Shown in pieces: positions 16,485 through 26,121 of a stretch of DNA of 43,469 nt. The notes under the pieces were generated by a model. That model was given only the letters and a program-made list of their open reading frames with translations. It was not told the origin of the DNA and ran no database searches. A program made the translations under genes and the position numbers. Position 1 is the stretch's first letter; every line of letters begins with the position of its first letter. Origin of the DNA: an uncultured Lactobacillaceae bacterium (GTDB lineage Bacteria; Bacillota; Bacilli; Lactobacillales; Lactobacillaceae); NCBI GenBank assembly GCA_945285405.1, contig CALYQJ010000016.1, forward strand, positions 1-43,469, written 5' to 3'.

Positions 16485-17786
16485 GTGGAAATAAAAGAAA
16501 TAAATATTATTGATGCAGGAAAATATGTTAACAAAAAAGTAAAGATTGGGGTATGGCTAACAGATCGTCGTTCTAGCGGTAAGATTATTTTTCTTCAACT
16601 ACGAGATGGAACTGCATTTTTTCAGGGCGTAGTGGTTAAGGGGACAGTGTCCGAAGAAATATTTGAACTAGCACGATCACTTAAGCAAGAAAGTAGTTTT
16701 TATGTAGTTGGAGAGATTCACGAAGATAAACGAAGCCATTTTGGATACGAAATAGCAATAACTGATTTAAAAGTAGTTGGAGAAAGTAATGATTATCCAA
16801 TTACACCTAAAGAACATGGTGTTGACTTTTTATTAGACCATCGACACCTTTGGCTGCGTAGTAGTCATCAGTTTGCAATTTTAAAAATTAGAAATGAAAT
16901 TACTAAAGCGGTTTATGACTTCTTTTATGATCGCGAATTTACTAAGATAGATCCTCCTATTTTAACTGGTAGTGCACCTGAAGGTACAACTGAGTTATTT
17001 CATATTGATTATTTTGATCATGATGCTTATTTATCTCAAAGCGGGCAATTATATATGGAGGCCGGAGCTATGGCTTTCAAAAAAGTTTTTTCTTTTGGTC
17101 CTACTTTTCGAGCTGAAAAGTCTAAAACGAGACGACATCTAACTGAGTTTTGGATGATAGAACCAGAAATGGCTTTTATGCATCAAGAAGAGAGTTTGAA
17201 AATTCAAGAAGACTTTATCAGTTATTTACTAAGACGTGTTTTAAAAAATTGTGCGTATGAATTACATTTATTAGATCGCGATCCTGCAATTTTAGAGAAA
17301 GCATCTCAAACACCATTTCCTCGGATGACATATGATGATGCAATTAAAACTTTACAAAAAGCTAATTTTTCTATCTCATGGGGTGATGATTTAGGATCAC
17401 CTGAAGAAACTTATCTATCAGAACAATTTGATCAACCTATTTTTATTTTGAATTATCCAAAGTCGATAAAACCTTTTTATATGTTAAGTCATCCTAAGCG
17501 TAATGATGTTTATGTTTGTGCTGACTTATTAGCACCGGAAGGATATGGAGAAATTATTGGAGGTTCTGAGCGGGAAGCTGATTATGAAAAATTAAAGAAT
17601 AATATAAAACAAGCAGGTTTAGATGTTACAGCCTATGAATGGTATTTAGATTTGAGAAAGTTTGGTTCTGTTCCACACTCTGGTTTTGGCTTAGGGCTTG
17701 AGCGTTTTATCACTTGGGTATGTAAGTTAGACCATTTACGTACAACAATTCCATTTCCTCGTTTGATTAATCGCTTACAACCATAA
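16485..17786 (+). CDS. asnS: asparaginyl-tRNA synthetase
   Basis: Class II aminoacyl-tRNA synthetase charging tRNA-Asn. GTG 16485 is chosen because AGGTGG (16474-16479) lies five bases upstream; a GTG at 16476 overlaps that site. The 433 residues contain the N-terminal OB anticodon-binding domain ([20 protein letters not shown]), motif 2 ([25 protein letters not shown]) and motif 3 ([12 protein letters not shown]). The KTRRHLTEF stretch favours AsnRS over AspRS. The stop overlaps the dnaD start by one base. Confidence 0.96.
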   Translation: MEIKEINIIDAGKYVNKKVKIGVWLTDRRSSGKIIFLQLRDGTAFFQGVVVKGTVSEEIFELARSLKQESSFYVVGEIHEDKRSHFGYEIAITDLKVVGESNDYPITPKEHGVDFLLDHRHLWLRSSHQFAILKIRNEITKAVYDFFYDREFTKIDPPILTGSAPEGTTELFHIDYFDHDAYLSQSGQLYMEAGAMAFKKVFSFGPTFRAEKSKTRRHLTEFWMIEPEMAFMHQEESLKIQEDFISYLLRRVLKNCAYELHLLDRDPAILEKASQTPFPRMTYDDAIKTLQKANFSISWGDDLGSPEETYLSEQFDQPIFILNYPKSIKPFYMLSHPKRNDVYVCADLLAPEGYGEIIGGSEREADYEKLKNNIKQAGLDVTAYEWYLDLRKFGSVPHSGFGLGLERFITWVCKLDHLRTTIPFPRLINRLQP

Positions 17787-18415
17787 TGGGTACAATGAAA
17801 GGCTCTCTGCAATATTTACTTGATGGTTTTTCAGCCGTAAGTAATTATTTGATTCAACATTATCGTGAAATTGGACTCAGCGATCAAGAATTAATTCTAT
17901 ACTTAAATTTGGTAAGTTATGCGAGCCAAAATAATGTATTTCCAAGTATGAAGGTTTTGAGTAAAAATTTGCATGTTACTGAAAGTGACGTATTTAATTT
18001 AATTAATAATTTGGAACGTAAACATGTTTTGTCAATTGAAACACGTGACGTTGATGGTAAAGTTTCCTCTTATTACGATTTAAAGCATCTATATCAATTG
18101 GAGTTAAAAGAAAAAAAAGAGGAAAATCCTATAATTTATGATAATTTGACTAATGATTCAACAAATAAGTTAATTAAAGAATTTGAAGTTGAATTTGGGC
18201 GTCCTCTTTCTCCTATTGAGATGGAAAAAGTTAATGGTTGGATAAAAATAGATCATTTTCGACCAGAGCTTATTGAAATGGCTTTGCGTGAAGCCGTTTT
18301 AGCTCAAGTCTACAATTTTAAATATATTGATCGAATTTTGATGAACTGGAAAAAGCGTAATATTAAAACTATTCGTGACTATGAACACTATAAAACAAAT
18401 GATGACTTTTTATGA
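17786..18415 (+). CDS. dnaD: DnaD-family replication initiation/remodelling protein
   Basis: A 209-residue protein with an N-terminal winged-helix DnaD domain (about residues 8-95, including SDQELILYLNL and PSMKVLSKNLHV) and a C-terminal DnaD/DnaB2 domain (about 125-195) ending in FKYIDRILMNWKKRNIKT, the YxxxIL-W signature of the family. In Bacillus DnaD takes part in replication initiation and primosome assembly. It follows asnS with a one-base overlap (TAATG) and overlaps nth by four bases. ATG 17786 is used; ATG 17795 is an alternative. Confidence 0.92.
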   Translation: MGTMKGSLQYLLDGFSAVSNYLIQHYREIGLSDQELILYLNLVSYASQNNVFPSMKVLSKNLHVTESDVFNLINNLERKHVLSIETRDVDGKVSSYYDLKHLYQLELKEKKEENPIIYDNLTNDSTNKLIKEFEVEFGRPLSPIEMEKVNGWIKIDHFRPELIEMALREAVLAQVYNFKYIDRILMNWKKRNIKTIRDYEHYKTNDDFL

Positions 18416-19065
18416 TTAGTAAAAATGATTATCGCCAAATTTTAATATATCTTGAAAAAAAGTATCCAAAAGCTCAGACAGAATTACGTTATCGAAATAG
18501 TTTTGAATTGTTGATTGCTGTTATTTTAAGTGCTCAAACTACTGATAAGCGGGTTAACAAAGTAACACCGGACCTATTTAGATTATATCCAACAGCGAAA
18601 AAATTAGGACATGCTAATGTGTTGGATGTAGAAAAATTAATTAGTTCAGTAGGCTTATACCATAATAAAAGTAAAAATATCATTAGTGCTTCACTTTTAC
18701 TTCATGAAAAATTTCATGATCAATTACCTCGAAAAAAGTCAGATTTACTAAAATTGCCAGGAGTAGGTGAAAAAACTGCAAACGTAGTACTAGGTGATTT
18801 TTATAAAATACCTTCCTTTGCTGTTGATACACACGTTCAAAGACTTGCTAAACGTTGGGACATTGTTTCTAATGATGCTGATGTTAAAATAGTTCAAAAA
18901 AAATTAATGGCATTAACACCTAAAAAGGATTGGATTGATACTCATCATCGATTAGTACTTTTTGGTCGTTATATTTGTACAGCTCGTTCACCGAAATGTA
19001 GTAATTGTGAAATTATTAATTATTGTAAATATGGTCAGAAGCGTTTAGGAATATTTAACGTTTAA
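18412..19065 (+). CDS. nth: endonuclease III (DNA glycosylase/AP lyase)
   Basis: Base-excision repair enzyme that removes oxidised pyrimidines and cleaves AP sites. The 217 residues show the helix-hairpin-helix with the catalytic lysine (LPGVGEKTANVV, K121), the catalytic aspartate (FAVDTHVQR, D139), and the four-cysteine iron-sulphur loop C189-x6-C196-x2-C199-x5-C205. It begins ATGA over the dnaD stop and is the last gene of the operon. Its stop codon overlaps the stop codon of pbp1A on the other strand by four bases. Confidence 0.96.
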   Translation: MISKNDYRQILIYLEKKYPKAQTELRYRNSFELLIAVILSAQTTDKRVNKVTPDLFRLYPTAKKLGHANVLDVEKLISSVGLYHNKSKNIISASLLLHEKFHDQLPRKKSDLLKLPGVGEKTANVVLGDFYKIPSFAVDTHVQRLAKRWDIVSNDADVKIVQKKLMALTPKKDWIDTHHRLVLFGRYICTARSPKCSNCEIINYCKYGQKRLGIFNV

Positions 19066-21401
19066 TTATTTGAACTTGAAGAAGATTTTTCCGTACTTTC
19101 ATTATTATTTTCGTTATTAGATGAACTTGTTGCGGGTTCCGAATTATTAGTTTGGGAACTAGTTTGACTTTCAGTTGATTTTTGTTCACTTGAACTACTA
19201 GATTGAATTGTTGAACTACTTGTTGAAGAACTTGAATTTGAATTATCGAAGTTGGATGAAGATGAACTTTCAGCAAATGACTTAGAATTTGAATTTGAAG
19301 TTGAATTTGAAGTTGCATTATTGTTTTGATTTATTTCTGGTTGGGGACTTATCGCTGCTTTATTGGGTTGAGTTCCACTTAAAAATAGTTCAGATACTCC
19401 GCCATATGAAACAGCAATTGGTGGATAAATTCCAGCGAGAACTCTGACTTTTTCAACATTAGTAGGTTTCTCCCAATCTTTTGAGTTCCTTTTCTGGTAA
19501 AGATAATTCATAATTTTCTGATAGATTATTCCGGCAATACCTTGCTTTTCATAATTTAAGCCATTTAAGGTTGTATTATCATATCCTGTCCAAATAGAAA
19601 CGCTGTAATCTCTAGAGTAACCATTAAACCAATTATCTTTTGCGATTCCCACCCCACCTAGTGTGGGGTTTTTCTTTATTTCATTTTCATCATAATTTGT
19701 TGAGCCAGTCTTTGCAGCGTCATAAATATTAGGAGTAATTCCATATTTTCCATTGCCGTATTTAAAAGAATCCTTTAAAACATCAGTAATCATATAAGCT
19801 GTAGCTGGAAACATAGCTTTAGTTTCCTTACTATCATAGTGGCGTGTTGTCCCATCGGGGAAAACAATTTTTGATATATATGAAGGTTCATGGTAAATTC
19901 CATTGTTGGCTAATGCACCGTAAGCAGCTGCCATCTGGAGGGTTGAAAAAGAACCGCCAATTGCTTCAGAATATACCTGGTCTTTAGGAGGAATTATTAA
20001 GCCTACTTTTTTTACAAAATTCGTTGCTGATTTAATTCCCACTTCTTGTAAAACTTTTACTGCAGGAACATTTCTGGAAGCTGCTAGAGCTTGACGTAAT
20101 GAAATAGTTCCTTGGTAACTGTTATCCCAATTGTGAACAGGCGTATTAGTATTAGGATAATTAATTGGTTCATCAATCATTTCATGAAAAGTTGAAAATT
20201 TTAAATATTCAATAGCTGGAGCGTAATCAAAAAGCGGCTTAATTGTTGATCCAACACTACGTGAAGTTTGAACCGCTCGATTCAATCCAAATTGAATTTT
20301 GGGATTTTTACGGCCTCCAATTTGAGCAATAACTTTGCCATCATTTGGATCAATAATTGTTAAAGCAATTTGTAATTGATCATCAAAAAAATTAATTGAA
20401 TCATCATTATTAACTAAATCATAAATTTTTTCTTGTAAATTATAATTTAAGTTAGTATAAATTTTTAAACCATCAGCAAATGGATCATATCCTAATTTTT
20501 TAACTTGATTGAGTGTTTCTTTAACATAAGGGTCTATAGTTAAATTAACATCTTTTTTTTGATCATTATTCGATTTAGCAACTAATGACTTTAAAGTGGG
20601 AGTATTCAATGCTTGTTGGTATTGCTCATTATTTATCTTTTTATTGCTTAGCATTGCTTTTAATACAATATTACGTCGATTAATAAATGATTGGGGGTGT
20701 TGATAAGGTTCAAGTAAAGTTGGTAAATTGGATAGTCCAGCTAAGGCAGCAGCTTGGTCTAAGGATAAATCTCGATTGTCTTTATTAAAATAGTACTTTG
20801 AAGCAGTCTGAATACCATATATACTATTGCCAAAATATACTTTATTAATATAAAATTCAAGAATTTGCTCCTTTGTATAGTTCTGTTCTAGTTGCATTGC
20901 GAGCCAAGCTTCTTGAGCTTTTCTTCTAATCGTACGGTCTGTCGCTTTAGTAGAGAAGAATGACAACTTAATTAATTGCTGAGTTAAAGTCGAAGCTCCG
21001 GATGTTTGAGCCCCCATAACATTTCTAAATCCAGCAACTACAATACGCATAGGGTCAATACCCAGATTGTTTTCATAAAAGTGTCGATCTTCAACACTAA
21101 CTAAAGCATTAAGATAAGTTTTAGATACCTGATTAATTGGTACATAGGTTCTATCTTCAACTCCAGCTGTATAAATTACTTTTTCTTGTTGGTCATATAT
21201 TACACTTGACTTTACACTTTCCAATTTAGCCCTGGTTAACTTTGGTGAACCTATTGCATAAAATGCAAAAAGTGAAGCTCCAATTGCACATATTACTAGA
21301 AAGCTTAAAAATAATCCGATAATTATTTGTTTAATTAAACTTTTATGCTTTTTTGTTTTTAGATTCTTTTTATTTGAAGGACGATGATAATGTTGTACCA
21401 T
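19062..21401 (-). CDS. pbp1A: class A penicillin-binding protein 1A
   Basis: Bifunctional peptidoglycan polymerase. The 779 residues comprise a basic cytoplasmic N terminus, a membrane anchor (about 24-48), a GT51 glycosyltransferase domain (E104 in VSVEDRHFYE; GASTLTQQLIKL), and a transpeptidase domain with the active serine in S385-TI-K388, S442-R-N444 and K564-T-G566. From about residue 690 to the end the sequence is almost only S, N, T, Q and E, a disordered extracellular tail. It is 3 bp downstream of recU, the recU-pbp1A pair known from Bacillus. No terminator separates it from convergent nth. Confidence 0.96.
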   Translation of the reverse strand: MVQHYHRPSNKKNLKTKKHKSLIKQIIIGLFLSFLVICAIGASLFAFYAIGSPKLTRAKLESVKSSVIYDQQEKVIYTAGVEDRTYVPINQVSKTYLNALVSVEDRHFYENNLGIDPMRIVVAGFRNVMGAQTSGASTLTQQLIKLSFFSTKATDRTIRRKAQEAWLAMQLEQNYTKEQILEFYINKVYFGNSIYGIQTASKYYFNKDNRDLSLDQAAALAGLSNLPTLLEPYQHPQSFINRRNIVLKAMLSNKKINNEQYQQALNTPTLKSLVAKSNNDQKKDVNLTIDPYVKETLNQVKKLGYDPFADGLKIYTNLNYNLQEKIYDLVNNDDSINFFDDQLQIALTIIDPNDGKVIAQIGGRKNPKIQFGLNRAVQTSRSVGSTIKPLFDYAPAIEYLKFSTFHEMIDEPINYPNTNTPVHNWDNSYQGTISLRQALAASRNVPAVKVLQEVGIKSATNFVKKVGLIIPPKDQVYSEAIGGSFSTLQMAAAYGALANNGIYHEPSYISKIVFPDGTTRHYDSKETKAMFPATAYMITDVLKDSFKYGNGKYGITPNIYDAAKTGSTNYDENEIKKNPTLGGVGIAKDNWFNGYSRDYSVSIWTGYDNTTLNGLNYEKQGIAGIIYQKIMNYLYQKRNSKDWEKPTNVEKVRVLAGIYPPIAVSYGGVSELFLSGTQPNKAAISPQPEINQNNNATSNSTSNSNSKSFAESSSSSNFDNSNSSSSTSSSTIQSSSSSEQKSTESQTSSQTNNSEPATSSSNNENNNESTEKSSSSSNN
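19285..19314. repeat. short hexanucleotide repeat in the PBP1A tail
   Basis: Five imperfect copies of GAATTTGAATTT/GAAGTT-type hexamers, encoding the alternating Ser-Asn stretch of the PBP1A tail. Because the unit is a multiple of three, slippage here would change tail length without a frameshift. Confidence 0.6.
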
Positions 21402-21404
21402 TTT

Positions 21405-21995
21405 TTATCTCTTATTTTTTATAACAGAATTTACATATTTAATATATGGAATTAAAGGAATACTATTTGGTTGAAATTCAAAACCTTTTTCTTCAAATAT
21501 TTTAAGTGGAATAGACTTGCGGCCATTGTATTTTTGTTGATCCCAGTATTTAACTACAGTCGCTGCAGGTAAAAAGAAAAAGCGGTTTAGTTTTAAAAAT
21601 GAAACGATTACAAAACAAATTCCTTTTTGTTTTATACAATTTGCCATATGTTGCACCTGATGTTGGTGAAAATTATCTAAGGGCAAATAATTAATGCGAG
21701 TAGTTTCTTTTGCTTCAAAGTCTAAGTAGTAACCTTGATAAACACCATTATAGTCCGTAGTAGATGGCTGTCTAAAATAAGCCTCAGTAATTTTGGCATG
21801 ACTTCGATTAGGATAGTCTACTTTAACAATTTGAATTGGAGTTGGCTTTTTATGAACCACAGCAATTTCTAAATTTAAATAATATTTATTACTTAAGTTA
21901 ATCATCTTTTCTAATGACATCCCTCTTCGCCCGAAGACTGGCTTGGATTTATTAGAAGATTGATTATTTCCTTGTCCTGTAGGATATTTAATCAT
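21405..21995 (-). CDS. recU: Holliday junction resolvase RecU
   Basis: A 196-residue structure-specific endonuclease that cuts Holliday junctions in Firmicutes. Visible are FGRRGMSLEKMIN near the N terminus, and the nuclease core with the STTDYNGVYQGYYLDFEAKET segment supplying the metal-binding D, E and K residues. ATG 21995 is preceded by AAGG five bases upstream. It is co-directional with and 3 bp from pbp1A. It is divergent from rpsB across a 213-bp region that contains the rpsB promoter and leader. Confidence 0.94.
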   Translation of the reverse strand: MIKYPTGQGNNQSSNKSKPVFGRRGMSLEKMINLSNKYYLNLEIAVVHKKPTPIQIVKVDYPNRSHAKITEAYFRQPSTTDYNGVYQGYYLDFEAKETTRINYLPLDNFHQHQVQHMANCIKQKGICFVIVSFLKLNRFFFLPAATVVKYWDQQKYNGRKSIPLKIFEEKGFEFQPNSIPLIPYIKYVNSVIKNKR

Positions 21996-22069
21996 TATGC
22001 CTTATTTTATCAAATCTTTTTTTAAATGAAATGTTTTCTTTAAATATGTTAAATTTGTGTTTTAATATC

Positions 22070-22098
22070 TTGAAATAATTTGGCAAATCTCGTATGAT
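22070..22098 (+). promoter_or_regulatory. promoter of rpsB-tsf
   Basis: TTGAAA (22070-22075) and TATGAT (22093-22098) with 17-bp spacing. Transcription should begin near 22105, producing a leader of about 105 nt. Confidence 0.8.
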
Positions 22099-22104
22099 AG
22101 TTCA

Positions 22105-22208
22105 TGGCTTTGTGCCAAATGCCGCAATTACTTATTTGCTATCGGTGCTGTTTTGGGCAGTTAATTAGCAGAGTTAAAAGTGATTGTTTGATATAACCGG
22201 AGGAAAAA
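22105..22208 (+). ncRNA. structured 5' leader of rpsB, candidate S2 autoregulatory element
   Basis: Nested helices can be drawn by eye. A 5' hairpin is TGGC (22105-22108)/GCCA (22114-22117). A long stem pairs CAATTACTT (22125-22133) with AAGTGATTG (22178-22186), with one G-U pair. Inside it TGCTA (22137-22141) pairs with TAGCA (22166-22170), and CTG (22148-22150) pairs with CAG (22158-22160). No terminator is visible, so control would act on translation; the GGAGG-like ribosome binding site (22199-22203) lies just outside the fold. Ribosomal protein leaders of rpsB are known in several bacterial groups; that this one binds S2 is inferred. Confidence 0.5.
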
Positions 22209-23033
22209 ATGGCAGAAATAACAATGAAACAACTTTTAGAAGCAGGAGTTCATTTTGGACACCAAACTCGCAAATGGAATCCAAAAATGAAGCCTTATAT
22301 TTTTACTGCAAGAAATGACATTTATATTATTGATTTACAAAAAACAGTAAAGATGGTTAGTGACGCATACAATTATGTAAGAGATGCCGCAAAAAATGGT
22401 GCTCAATTCCTTTTTGTTGGAACTAAAAAACAGGCTTCTACAGCAATTGAAGAAGAGGCTAAAAGAGCAGGTGTATTTTATATTAACCATCGTTGGCTTG
22501 GTGGTTTATTGACTAATTGGGATACAATTCAAAAAAGAATTAAACGTCTCAAAGATTTAGAAAAGATGTCTGAAGATGGTACTTTTGAACGCTTGCCTAA
22601 AAAGGAAGTTGTTAAATTACAAAAAGAACATGATAAGTTAGAAAAATTTTTAGGTGGAATCAAAGATATGGATCGCTTACCTGATGTGATTTATATTGCT
22701 GATACTCATAAAGAAATTATTGCTGTAAAAGAAGCAAACAAATTAAACATTCCGATTGTTGGAATGGTTGATACTAATGCTGATCCAGATTTGATTGATG
22801 TTATTATTCCTTCAAACGATGATGCTATTCGAGCAATTAGATTAATTACTTCTAAAATGGCTGACGCTGTAATTGAAGGCCGAGAGGGTGAAGAGCAAGG
22901 TAATGATACTGATAATGCTAATAATCAGGAAGCTTTAGCAGCTCAGTTTGAAGATCAATCTGAAACTAATGATGATCAAAAAGATATGGAAGAAATTGTT
23001 GATGTTGTCGAAGGTGACAACGTAAGTAAATAA
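22209..23033 (+). CDS. rpsB: 30S ribosomal protein S2
   Basis: Small-subunit protein S2, recognised from [41 protein letters not shown] and [14 protein letters not shown]. At 274 residues it is about 30 longer than the Bacillus protein because of an acidic C-terminal tail (from about residue 228, rich in E, D, Q and N). CGGAGG stands before ATG 22209. It is followed 16 bp later by tsf in the universal rpsB-tsf order. Confidence 0.98.
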   Translation: MAEITMKQLLEAGVHFGHQTRKWNPKMKPYIFTARNDIYIIDLQKTVKMVSDAYNYVRDAAKNGAQFLFVGTKKQASTAIEEEAKRAGVFYINHRWLGGLLTNWDTIQKRIKRLKDLEKMSEDGTFERLPKKEVVKLQKEHDKLEKFLGGIKDMDRLPDVIYIADTHKEIIAVKEANKLNIPIVGMVDTNADPDLIDVIIPSNDDAIRAIRLITSKMADAVIEGREGEEQGNDTDNANNQEALAAQFEDQSETNDDQKDMEEIVDVVEGDNVSK

Positions 23034-23049
23034 AGGAAGGAAGATTTTA

Positions 23050-23925
23050 ATGGCTAAAATTACCGCATCCCAAGTTAAGGAATTACGTGATAAAACCGGT
23101 GCCGGTATGATGGATGCAAAAAAAGCTTTAGTAGCTACTGATGGCGACTTAGAGGCTGCAATCAAAGAATTACGTGAAAAGGGAGTCGTTAAGGCTGCTA
23201 AAAAAAGTGGTCGAATTGCTGCTGAAGGTTTAGCTCAAGTACTTGTTGAAGGAAATACAGCAGGTATTGTTGAAGTTAACGCTGAAACTGATTTTGTTGC
23301 ATCAAACGATCGCTTTAAAAAAGTCGTTTCTGATGTTTTAAAAGTAATTACTGAAAATGATCCTAAAGATATGGCAACAGCTTTGACTTTGCCTGTTAAT
23401 GAAGGAACAGTACAAGATGAAATTACGAATGCAACAGCTGTTATTGGTGAAAAGATAACTCTAAGACGCTTTTCAGTAATTAAAAAATCTGATGATGAAG
23501 TATTTGGTACTTATATTCATAATGGAGGCCAAATAGCTGTTTTAGTTACTTTAAAAGGCAATAACGAAGAAGCTGCAAAAAATATTGCAATGCATGTTGC
23601 GGCAATTCATCCTTTATATGTTTCTCGTCAAGATATTCCTCAAAAAATTATTGATACTGAAACTGAAATTGCCACTAAAGAGACTCGTAATGAAGGTAAA
23701 CCAGACAATATTATTGATCGAATCGTACAAGGTAGAGTAAATAAGAAGCTTAGTGAAATTACTTTAGCGGATCAAGAGTATGTGAAAGATCCTTCTTTAA
23801 AAGTTTCAGCTTATCTAAAAACACAAAAATGTGAAATAAAAGATTTTGTGCGTTACGAAGTTGGTGAAGGAATTGAAAAAAAGAATGATGACTTTGTAAA
23901 AGAAGTTATGGATCAGATACAATAA
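23050..23925 (+). CDS. tsf: elongation factor Ts
   Basis: Guanine-nucleotide exchange factor for EF-Tu. The 291 residues start with the UBA-like domain (KELRDKTGAGMMDAKKAL) and continue with the EF-Tu interaction motif VEVNAETDFVASND and the dimerisation core (IAMHVAAIHPLYV). The AAGGAAGGAA ribosome binding site precedes ATG 23050. Last gene before the terminator at 23942. Confidence 0.98.
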   Translation: MAKITASQVKELRDKTGAGMMDAKKALVATDGDLEAAIKELREKGVVKAAKKSGRIAAEGLAQVLVEGNTAGIVEVNAETDFVASNDRFKKVVSDVLKVITENDPKDMATALTLPVNEGTVQDEITNATAVIGEKITLRRFSVIKKSDDEVFGTYIHNGGQIAVLVTLKGNNEEAAKNIAMHVAAIHPLYVSRQDIPQKIIDTETEIATKETRNEGKPDNIIDRIVQGRVNKKLSEITLADQEYVKDPSLKVSAYLKTQKCEIKDFVRYEVGEGIEKKNDDFVKEVMDQIQ

Positions 23926-23941
23926 TTTTTTCCAATTTTTT

Positions 23942-23989
23942 AAGTCTGTAACTACTAGATAAAATCTAGTCTTTTACAGACTTTTTTTC
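23942..23989 (+). terminator. intrinsic terminator of rpsB-tsf
   Basis: The long hairpin AAGTCTGTAA (23942-23951) pairs with TTTACAGACTT (from 23973), with an internal CTAGAT/ATCTAG extension, and is followed by seven T's. Confidence 0.92.
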
Positions 23990-24044
23990 TAAAATAATTA
24001 AATAATTAAAAAAAGTTTTTGTTTGTTTTGATAGGCGTTAACTG

Positions 24045-24053
24045 TGCTATATT
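24045..24053 (+). promoter_or_regulatory. extended -10 promoter of the pyrH-polC gene run
   Basis: TGCTATATT is a TGN-extended -10. The TTGATA at 24028-24033 is 14 bp away, shorter than the usual spacing, so the extended -10 probably carries most of the recognition. A start near 24060 leaves about 25 nt before pyrH. Confidence 0.55.
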
Positions 24054-24084
24054 AATTTATAGAATAAATTAAAGGAGTATATTT

Positions 24085-24810
24085 TTGAGTGATTTCAAAT
24101 ATCATCGAATCCTTTTAAAAATTAGTGGTGAAGCTTTAGGTGGAGATACAGGAAAAGGAATTAATCCTTTAGTTATTTCCCGGGTTGCTAAAACTATTGC
24201 TAAAGTTCATCAAATAGGAATTCAAATTGCGATTGTAGTTGGTGGTGGTAATCTTTGGCGTGGTGAAGCAGGTGAGCAATTAGGAATGGAAAGGCCTCAA
24301 GCTGATTATATTGGCATGTTAGGTACTATCATGAATGCTTTAGCTTTACAAGATGCCTTAGAAAAATTAGAAGTAGCAACTAGGGTACAAACCTCAATCG
24401 AAATGCGTCAAGTGGCAGAACAATATATTCGCCGTAAAGCCATTAGACATCTAGATAAAAATCGTGTCGTTATTTTTGCTGGTGGAACAGGCAATCCTTA
24501 TTTTTCAACTGATACTACAGCAGCTTTAAGGGCTTTGGAAATAAATGCAGAAGTAATTTTGATGGGTAAAAATGGTGTTGATGGAGTTTATTCTGATGAT
24601 CCTAAAATTAATCCTGATGCTACTAAGTTTACTGAACTTACCCATATGGACATTATTCAAAAAGGCTTAAATGTAATGGATAAAACAGCTAGTTCTTTAG
24701 CTTTGGAAAATAATATTCCACTAATAGTTTTTGATTTAAATGAACCTAATAATATTTTGCGTTTGGTAAAAGGCGAAAATATAGGAACCTTAATTACAGG
24801 AGATAAATAA
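24085..24810 (+). CDS. pyrH: UMP kinase
   Basis: Converts UMP to UDP in pyrimidine synthesis. The 241 residues have the amino-acid-kinase fold: [11 protein letters not shown] at the N terminus, [11 protein letters not shown], the [20 protein letters not shown] segment and [12 protein letters not shown] near the C terminus. Start TTG 24085 has AAAGGAG seven bases upstream. Its stop overlaps the frr ATG by one base. Confidence 0.97.
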   Translation: MSDFKYHRILLKISGEALGGDTGKGINPLVISRVAKTIAKVHQIGIQIAIVVGGGNLWRGEAGEQLGMERPQADYIGMLGTIMNALALQDALEKLEVATRVQTSIEMRQVAEQYIRRKAIRHLDKNRVVIFAGGTGNPYFSTDTTAALRALEINAEVILMGKNGVDGVYSDDPKINPDATKFTELTHMDIIQKGLNVMDKTASSLALENNIPLIVFDLNEPNNILRLVKGENIGTLITGDK

Positions 24811-25367
24811 TGGCTGATGAAGTAATTGATAAATTGAAAAGAAAACTACAAAAGGGAATATCAAATTTTGAATTCGAATTAGGAAAAATTCGAGCTGGTC
24901 GAGCTAATGCAAGTTTAGTGAATGACATTATGGTGGATTATTATGGTGCTCCAACCCCTCTAAAACAAATTGCTTCTGTTTCAATCCCTGAAGCAAGAGT
25001 CATTCAAATCACACCATTTGATAAGAGTTCTTTAAAAGGAATTGAAGCTGCAATTAATAAATCTGATTTGGGTATAAATCCCTCAGTTGATGGTGGTACA
25101 ATACGTTTAATAATTCCGCAACTCACAGGTGAATCTAGACAGGAAATAGTAAAAGAAGTTAAAAAGATTGCAGAAGAAGCTAAAGTTATGGTACGAAGTG
25201 GGCGACGTGACGCTTTAGATGAATTAAAAAAACAGCAAAAAAATGGTGATATTAGTGAAGATATTTTACATAAACGTGAAAAAGATGTAAAAAAAGTTCA
25301 CGATGAGTTTATAAATAAAATTGATCAAATAACTTTAGACAAAGAGTCAGAAATTTCTAAAATATAA
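24810..25367 (+). CDS. frr: ribosome recycling factor
   Basis: Splits post-termination ribosomes together with EF-G. The 185 residues are the standard length, with GKIRAGRANASLVNDIMVDYYGAPTPL, the IPEARVIQITPFDKS block and the C-terminal helical arm beginning IRLIIPQLTGESRQE. Translationally coupled to pyrH through TAATG. It is the usual neighbour of pyrH in Firmicutes. Confidence 0.98.
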   Translation: MADEVIDKLKRKLQKGISNFEFELGKIRAGRANASLVNDIMVDYYGAPTPLKQIASVSIPEARVIQITPFDKSSLKGIEAAINKSDLGINPSVDGGTIRLIIPQLTGESRQEIVKEVKKIAEEAKVMVRSGRRDALDELKKQQKNGDISEDILHKREKDVKKVHDEFINKIDQITLDKESEISKI

Positions 25368-25383
25368 AGGTACAGGTAATTTT

Positions 25384-26103
25384 TTGGGACAATATAATCA
25401 GACAATTCCTCAACATGTTGCTATTATTATGGACGGTAATGGACGTTGGGCTAATAAAAGAAAATTACCGAGGATAGCAGGACATCGAGAAGGAATGGAA
25501 AATGTGCGGCGGATTGCAATTGCTGCGGATAATTTAAACATAAAGGTATTAACTCTTTATTCTTTTTCGACCGAGAATTGGAAAAGGCCCAAAGATGAAG
25601 TTAGTTTTTTAATGAGATTACCTGTAGTTTTTTTTAATAAATTTGTTCCAGAACTGGTCGAACGAAATGTAGTAGTAAAAGTAACGGGCTTTTTAAAAAA
25701 TCTTCCGACAGCAACTTTAAAAGCATTAGAGGATGCAGAGAAACAAACATCTAAAAATACAGGTTTAATTTTGAATTTTGCTTTTAACTATGGTGGCAAA
25801 GCGGAGATAGTTAATGCCACTCGTCAAATTGCAAAAGAAGTATTAGAAAATAAATTAAATCCTGAAGATATTGATGAAAATGTTTTTTCCGACCATTTAT
25901 TAACTAATCTAAAATCTTTAAATGATGTAGATTTGTTAATTAGGACTTCTGGTGAAAAAAGGATATCTAACTTTCTGCTTTGGCAATTAGCTTATGCTGA
26001 ACTTTATTTTACTGATGTGTATTGGCCGGATTTCACAGCAGATGATTTATCTAAAGCTATTATTGAATATGAAAATCGTAATCGTCGTTTCGGCGCACTT
26101 TAA
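25384..26103 (+). CDS. uppS: undecaprenyl diphosphate synthase (cis-prenyltransferase)
   Basis: Condenses IPP with farnesyl diphosphate to the C55 lipid carrier for cell wall synthesis. The 239 residues include the substrate loop HVAIIMDGNGRWA (catalytic D17), HREGMENVRR, LYSFSTENWKRP and the C-terminal signature LIRTSGEKRISNF...LAYAELYF. The start is TTG 25384 with AGGT upstream. IPP comes from the mevalonate cluster at 4952-8866. Confidence 0.96.
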   Translation: MGQYNQTIPQHVAIIMDGNGRWANKRKLPRIAGHREGMENVRRIAIAADNLNIKVLTLYSFSTENWKRPKDEVSFLMRLPVVFFNKFVPELVERNVVVKVTGFLKNLPTATLKALEDAEKQTSKNTGLILNFAFNYGGKAEIVNATRQIAKEVLENKLNPEDIDENVFSDHLLTNLKSLNDVDLLIRTSGEKRISNFLLWQLAYAELYFTDVYWPDFTADDLSKAIIEYENRNRRFGAL

Positions 26104-26121
26104 TAAAAGAGAGATTAAATT

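Noticed and set aside
19070-19330. Repetitive DNA considered as a CRISPR-like or tandem repeat array
   Set aside because: Repeat units are six bases, imperfect and in frame; they simply encode the Ser/Asn-rich tail of PBP1A.
23033-23050. Long acidic C-terminal tail of S2 as a possible frameshift fusion
   Set aside because: Such acidic tails are common in S2 of lactobacilli, and the gene ends with a normal stop before the tsf ribosome binding site.
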